Positions 60,926 to 64,000 of a stretch of DNA of 64,000 bases are shown piece by piece. The notes under the pieces are model-generated. The model worked only from the letters and a program-made list of their open reading frames with translations, was not told where the DNA came from and searched no databases. The stretch is from Hymenolepis diminuta. Its lineage: Eukaryota > Platyhelminthes > Cestoda > Cyclophyllidea > Hymenolepididae. The translations under genes were made by a program, and so were the position numbers. Position 1 is the first letter of the stretch. Every line of letters starts with the position of its first letter. The stretch lies in NCBI GenBank assembly GCA_900708905.1, contig CAADRB010000029.1, forward strand, positions 1,272,978 through 1,336,977, in the 5' to 3' direction.

Positions 60926-61098
60926 TGTTATAGCCTTATTATCCTCCCAAATAGCCACAAATCTCCCGAATTTAATAATGACATGTGATTAAGTAAATTT
61001 TCGCCATTACTCCAAATTATGTCAAGCAAAGACCCACAATTTTAGAGCATTTTAACAAAAATTTAAAATTTTTTAATGATAAAATTATTAAACGTACA
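60926..61098 (-). repeat. 5' LTR of the gypsy element
   Basis: Partner of 58322-58497. On the minus strand it starts TGTACG and ends in CA. The bases just inside it (minus strand, TGGTGAGCATC from about 60923) occupy the primer-binding position. They resemble, only loosely, the TGGTGA start of tRNA-Trp-primed elements; this is a suggestion. Confidence 0.75.
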
Positions 61099-62799
61099 AA
61101 GACTGAAGATCCCACTTCATCCAAGAGTAATCCAAATTACTTCAGGTAAAAAAATTTCCCAAGGCTAGTAGGAAACGTGTTCACAATCTTTAATCCTATT
61201 CTGGCTCATTCAATGTACTAAACCTAGCCTCTATAAATTGGTGACCCTAGCCCTAGCTACTGCAATATACTAGTCTCTATCACCACAAACTGCTTTACAT
61301 GAAAATCGATTCTGTTATCTTCAGTATTAATGCTCTACTGTAAAACATACGTAGCACCTCAAGCGCAGTTGGAATAAATCCGTAATAAATTTGTAAAGAC
61401 ACTTTTCACGAATATTTAGTACTGTGGTGATGGCTCTGATTAGCATTACGGAACCAACCACAAAAGTAATTTATTATTTTAGCATAAACTATCAATAATC
61501 TCAAAATTTCTGGTTCATGCATAACAAAACGATGTTATCTAGGTCTACATCATCACGGAGAAATATCAGGGCATCGTCATCCAAATCCTATTATGGAACA
61601 CTAGCCACTACAATCGGCTCCTATCAAACGGCGGCCATATCAACCCACCAACCGTGGACTAACACTATCTCTGGATAGCGGCACTCCCAGAGATTCCCCA
61701 ATTTGCTGCATGTTACTACTTTCTTCTCTGTTGCTTCTTAATTAATCCCCTCCTATGCTAACTCACAGTAACCCAATTCCAAATCAAGACTGTTGAAGTT
61801 CACCGAGATCAGAGGTCAAGGATCCGATGCTAATCGGCACACACCTAGTGCGCTGAATGGTCAACCGCAATATATGTAAATAACAAAATGTGGCAGAATT
61901 CGAGTCTCTTACTAGAAAAACGACTCTACTGTTGCAAAACACTCTCCTAAAAGGGTTTAAGAGTTAATTAAACCTCTGAAAAAACTTGATTGTGTTAAGT
62001 ACGTAAGATGAAAGATAGCTCTTCCATCGAACACTTCTAACATATACTATAGGTTAAACTAAACAAGAAATATCACAGGTTAAGGTATATAAGCTCATTG
62101 AAAGTGAAAAATCGGTGTTACAGCGCTTACGTCAACTAGATAGATCAATGATTTAAAAACTCATTAATCTGATAGCAAATTCCTTTAAAATCAAACTGTA
62201 AGTAACCATTAAAGCTTGGTGCACTTTAATGACTGCAACGATGAGCCAAGGTAGCTCGATTCAAAAGTAACCACAGCTCTAACAACAAATAAAAACTACT
62301 CTAACTCTTGAGAATGCTAGATTATTCTCTTAAAATGGACGGGATAACAGAAAAAAGCAGAGTTTCAGAGTAGGCTACAGACTAATAAACATGGATCGGT
62401 GATAAAAAAAATTCGATCTAAATTCTGATCACAAAAATATAAATCTTAAAAAGCGAAATTCAAAACCAAACCATAAGGCAATCTGATTGAACACAAAAAC
62501 ATTAGAACATATAAGAAGGTAACAATTACTCTTAAGAAATATTCGTCTGCTAAGGTTTCAAAATTGATGGCACACCATGGAACTATAAAAGTTCATATAA
62601 TGACAAAAGTGATGCAAAATCTCAGTAAAAATAGCAAAAAATAAGCAGATAGACAACACTGTAAGCACTTTAAAACCGTAAATTTTGCATAACAAAGAAC
62701 GCAATGAAGATGCTGAAATTTAAGGGCATAACAGTTGCACTTAATGCAAATATACAAAAGATGATATATATTGGTAAAACTTTGTGTATTTACCACAAA
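61099..62799. other. Interval between the LTR element and NEDD8
   Basis: About 1.7 kb, expected to include the NEDD8 3' UTR at its right end. Frames at 62593-62796 (minus) and 62704-63018 (plus) overlap NEDD8 or its flank and are not genes. No RNA gene was recognised. Confidence 0.5.
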
Positions 62800-63039
62800 T
62801 TAAAACATTTCGCCACCTCTCAAAGCCAGAACCAAATGGAGGACGGATCCACCCTGAATTTTGTATTCTTGAACTGTTTTCTCGTCATTCATTTGTTTAC
62901 CGGAGAAAATAAGGCGCTGTTGAGGTGGAGGAATTCCTTCTTTTTCTTCAATACGTTCTTTAATTCTCTCGATTTTGTCTGTCTGGTCAATATCGATTTC
63001 GATCTCCTTACCGACTAAAGTCTTGACTTTGATAAGCAT
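62800..63039 (-). CDS. NEDD8: NEDD8 ubiquitin-like modifier (79 aa)
   Basis: The full frame is in one exon, from ATG at 63039 to TAA at 62800. The sequence follows NEDD8 almost without gaps: [66 protein letters not shown]. Ala-72 (ALRGG) marks NEDD8 rather than ubiquitin, which has Arg there. Processing after Gly-76 would remove a three-residue tail, Glu-Met-Phe, in place of the vertebrate GGLRQ-type tail. Known role: conjugated to cullins to activate cullin-RING ubiquitin ligases, through the NAE1/UBA3 E1 and UBE2M E2. ATTTTAG lies just before TTAACATG on the minus strand, so a cis intron or spliced-leader acceptor directly upstream of the start is likely. Confidence 0.97.
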   Translation of the reverse strand: MLIKVKTLVGKEIEIDIDQTDKIERIKERIEEKEGIPPPQQRLIFSGKQMNDEKTVQEYKIQGGSVLHLVLALRGGEMF

Positions 63040-63787
63040 GTTAACTAAAATATTTCAGTATAAAGCTGGTATGAGACCAGTAAAATGATTATTAACGTTA
63101 CCTTTTAAAAGCGCACAACAATTTAAACATATTATTTTTACTTATATAAGTTAAATAATAATGATTCATATTCATGACTTAAAATTTCAGATAAGGGTGA
63201 TTCAATTTTCGATTAAGAAACAAGAGATTATTAAAACCACAAAATGGTTCAATAAAATTAAAAGCCAAAAACTTAAACACAAATGAATTCGCATTCACAA
63301 CAATGCTGATTTGTATAATACCTAATATGAGATTTATCGAACTCGAAGTCCAAACTGCAGCAGACAAAGCACCGAAAAATCCTCCCCTTTAGTGGTTTAA
63401 CACCAAGATATTTTATTTTAAAGTTCAGATTTTTTTATAATAAATTTATATAAGAATAATTAATGGGTCTCATAAAAAAATATATAAGTATCTTCTACTT
63501 CACATATAGTTAGTCATTTTAAAAAATTTTGTGTGAAAATTTAATTACATTTATGGAATATCCCAATTAAAATAGGTAAATAAAATACTCGTGTGACCTT
63601 TTGGACGCTACAGGCCTGTCTGGTCACTGTAGCACGTAATCATTGTTGGTAATTTCTGTTGAATATACATTCTCTTAGTTTTTTAGCTATTGAATGAAAT
63701 TAATGTGATTTCCTGATCCTTATTATATATGTTTTTTCTTTGAACAACTATACAGCTATCCTTTTTTTTTCATTTCGCTCCTTTTAG
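63040..63787. promoter_or_regulatory. Shared upstream region of NEDD8 and IER3IP1
   Basis: The two start codons face away from each other across 748 bases. Both transcripts must start here, so a bidirectional promoter is likely. It is very AT-rich, with no TATA or other box that can be singled out. The frame at 63179-63367 (minus) is not recognised. Confidence 0.5.
63749..63787 (+). promoter_or_regulatory. Splice acceptor directly before the IER3IP1 start codon
   Basis: A long pyrimidine tract (ten or so T, then CATTTCGCTCC) ends in TTTTAG, and the next base is the A of the start codon. It is a strong 3' splice site. It fits spliced-leader trans-splicing as used by flatworms, or an intron in the 5' UTR. 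Confidence 0.7.
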
Positions 63788-64000
63788 ATGGCCTTTGGAT
63801 TATATGCTCTACTTGAAGCTAGTGTTCTCATTCTGAACGCTATTTGCATTCTTCATGAACAGAGATTCCTCGCCAAATGTATGTTTGCTTATTTGCAACT
63901 CATTCAATCTTAGTTGGTTGGGGATCTGATGCATATCAATTCGGTACCGACAACTCGATGAAATCCCGTTTGCTTACATTCATTACGTCTGTTCGCACTG
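63788..64000 (+). CDS. IER3IP1: IER3IP1/Yos1 homologue (partial, cut by the window edge)
   Basis: Exon 1 is 63788-63878. A 35-base GT-AG intron (63879-63913) follows, then exon 2 runs off the end at 64000. The translation MAFGLYALLEASVLILNA and ICILHEQRFLAK, then GWGSDAYQFG and LLTFITSVRT, follows the IER3IP1/Yos1 family closely: an N-terminal membrane helix, the HEERFL-like motif, the GWG turn and the SVRT motif before the second helix. About 59 of some 80 residues are visible. Known role: a small membrane protein of the ER and Golgi that supports ER-to-Golgi transport. The visible part appears intact. Confidence 0.95.

Larger units (their letters stand above)
58322..61098 (-). mobile_element. 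Ty3/gypsy LTR retrotransposon, internally deleted and decayed
   Basis: Two direct repeats of about 175 bp (58322-58497 and 60926-61098) bound a 2.4 kb interior, too short for an intact element. Reading on the minus strand from the right, a gag-like start (SAEEKALLAKFEG near 60785) is followed by RNase H-like sequence (about 60300-60050), a zinc-region and integrase-core fossil (about 59600-59100), and the post-integrase tail with TWVEGIIRARRG near 58830, in a style common in flatworm gypsy elements. Most of protease and reverse transcriptase is missing. Every domain is interrupted by stops and frame changes, so it cannot make functional proteins. No clear 5 bp target duplication was seen. Confidence 0.85.

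Noticed and set aside
62704..63018. 104-codon plus-strand frame
   Set aside because: It is the antisense shadow of NEDD8.
1..64000. CRISPR arrays, phage or bacterial defence systems, tRNA and rRNA genes
   Set aside because: The DNA is animal nuclear sequence. No regular spaced repeats, cloverleaf with conserved tRNA boxes, or rRNA core sequence was seen in the read-through.

Overview
The window is animal nuclear DNA, most likely from a flatworm and probably a tapeworm. It is AT-rich, its genes are split by many very short GT-AG introns (a tight cluster near 74 nt, one of only 35 nt) mixed with a few multi-kilobase ones, and the protein families are metazoan. No bacterial operon, CRISPR array, tRNA or rRNA was seen. 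Most annotated coding sequence comes from joining exons at splice sites, so exon edges are predictions checked by reading frame and family alignment only.

Layout: (1) 1-2517, minus strand: exons of a GRAM-domain protein of the Aster/GRAMD1 type that runs off the left edge. (2) 5097-27173, plus strand: a complete unconventional myosin VII. The 33-exon model is in frame from start to stop and gives about 2317 residues: motor, IQ lever arm, MyTH4-FERM, SH3, MyTH4-FERM. One large intron holds a decayed copy of an unidentified coding sequence. (3) 27174-35080: a gene-poor interval with a few GC/CT-rich islands. (4) 35.1-46.9 kb, minus strand: scattered exons that resemble TMEM131 (tandem PapD-like beta domains and one transmembrane segment). 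Inside one of its introns, on the plus strand, lies a complete six-exon gene for a GCM (glial cells missing) transcription factor (37542-39684). (5) 47-62.8 kb: repeat territory with a decayed Ty3/gypsy integrase fragment, a mariner element whose centre is an assembly gap, diverged paired non-coding blocks, a (TA)n microsatellite, and an internally deleted LTR retrotransposon with both LTRs. (6) 62.8-64 kb: NEDD8 (minus) head-to-head with IER3IP1/Yos1 (plus), the latter cut by the right edge.

The genes do not form a pathway. Myosin VII is an actin motor that links membrane cargo to actin; the GRAM protein acts in lipid transfer at ER contact sites; TMEM131 family proteins help secretory cargo such as collagen leave the ER; GCM is a cell-fate DNA-binding factor; NEDD8 is the ubiquitin-like modifier of cullins; IER3IP1/Yos1 serves ER-Golgi traffic. 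The points most worth a second look are the nested gcm gene with altered zinc-ligand spacing, the myosin VII motor with a Ser/Thr-rich insert just before switch II and no charged helix after the lever arm, the acceptor-next-to-ATG at IER3IP1 (a candidate spliced-leader site), and the unidentified decayed coding sequence in the myosin intron.
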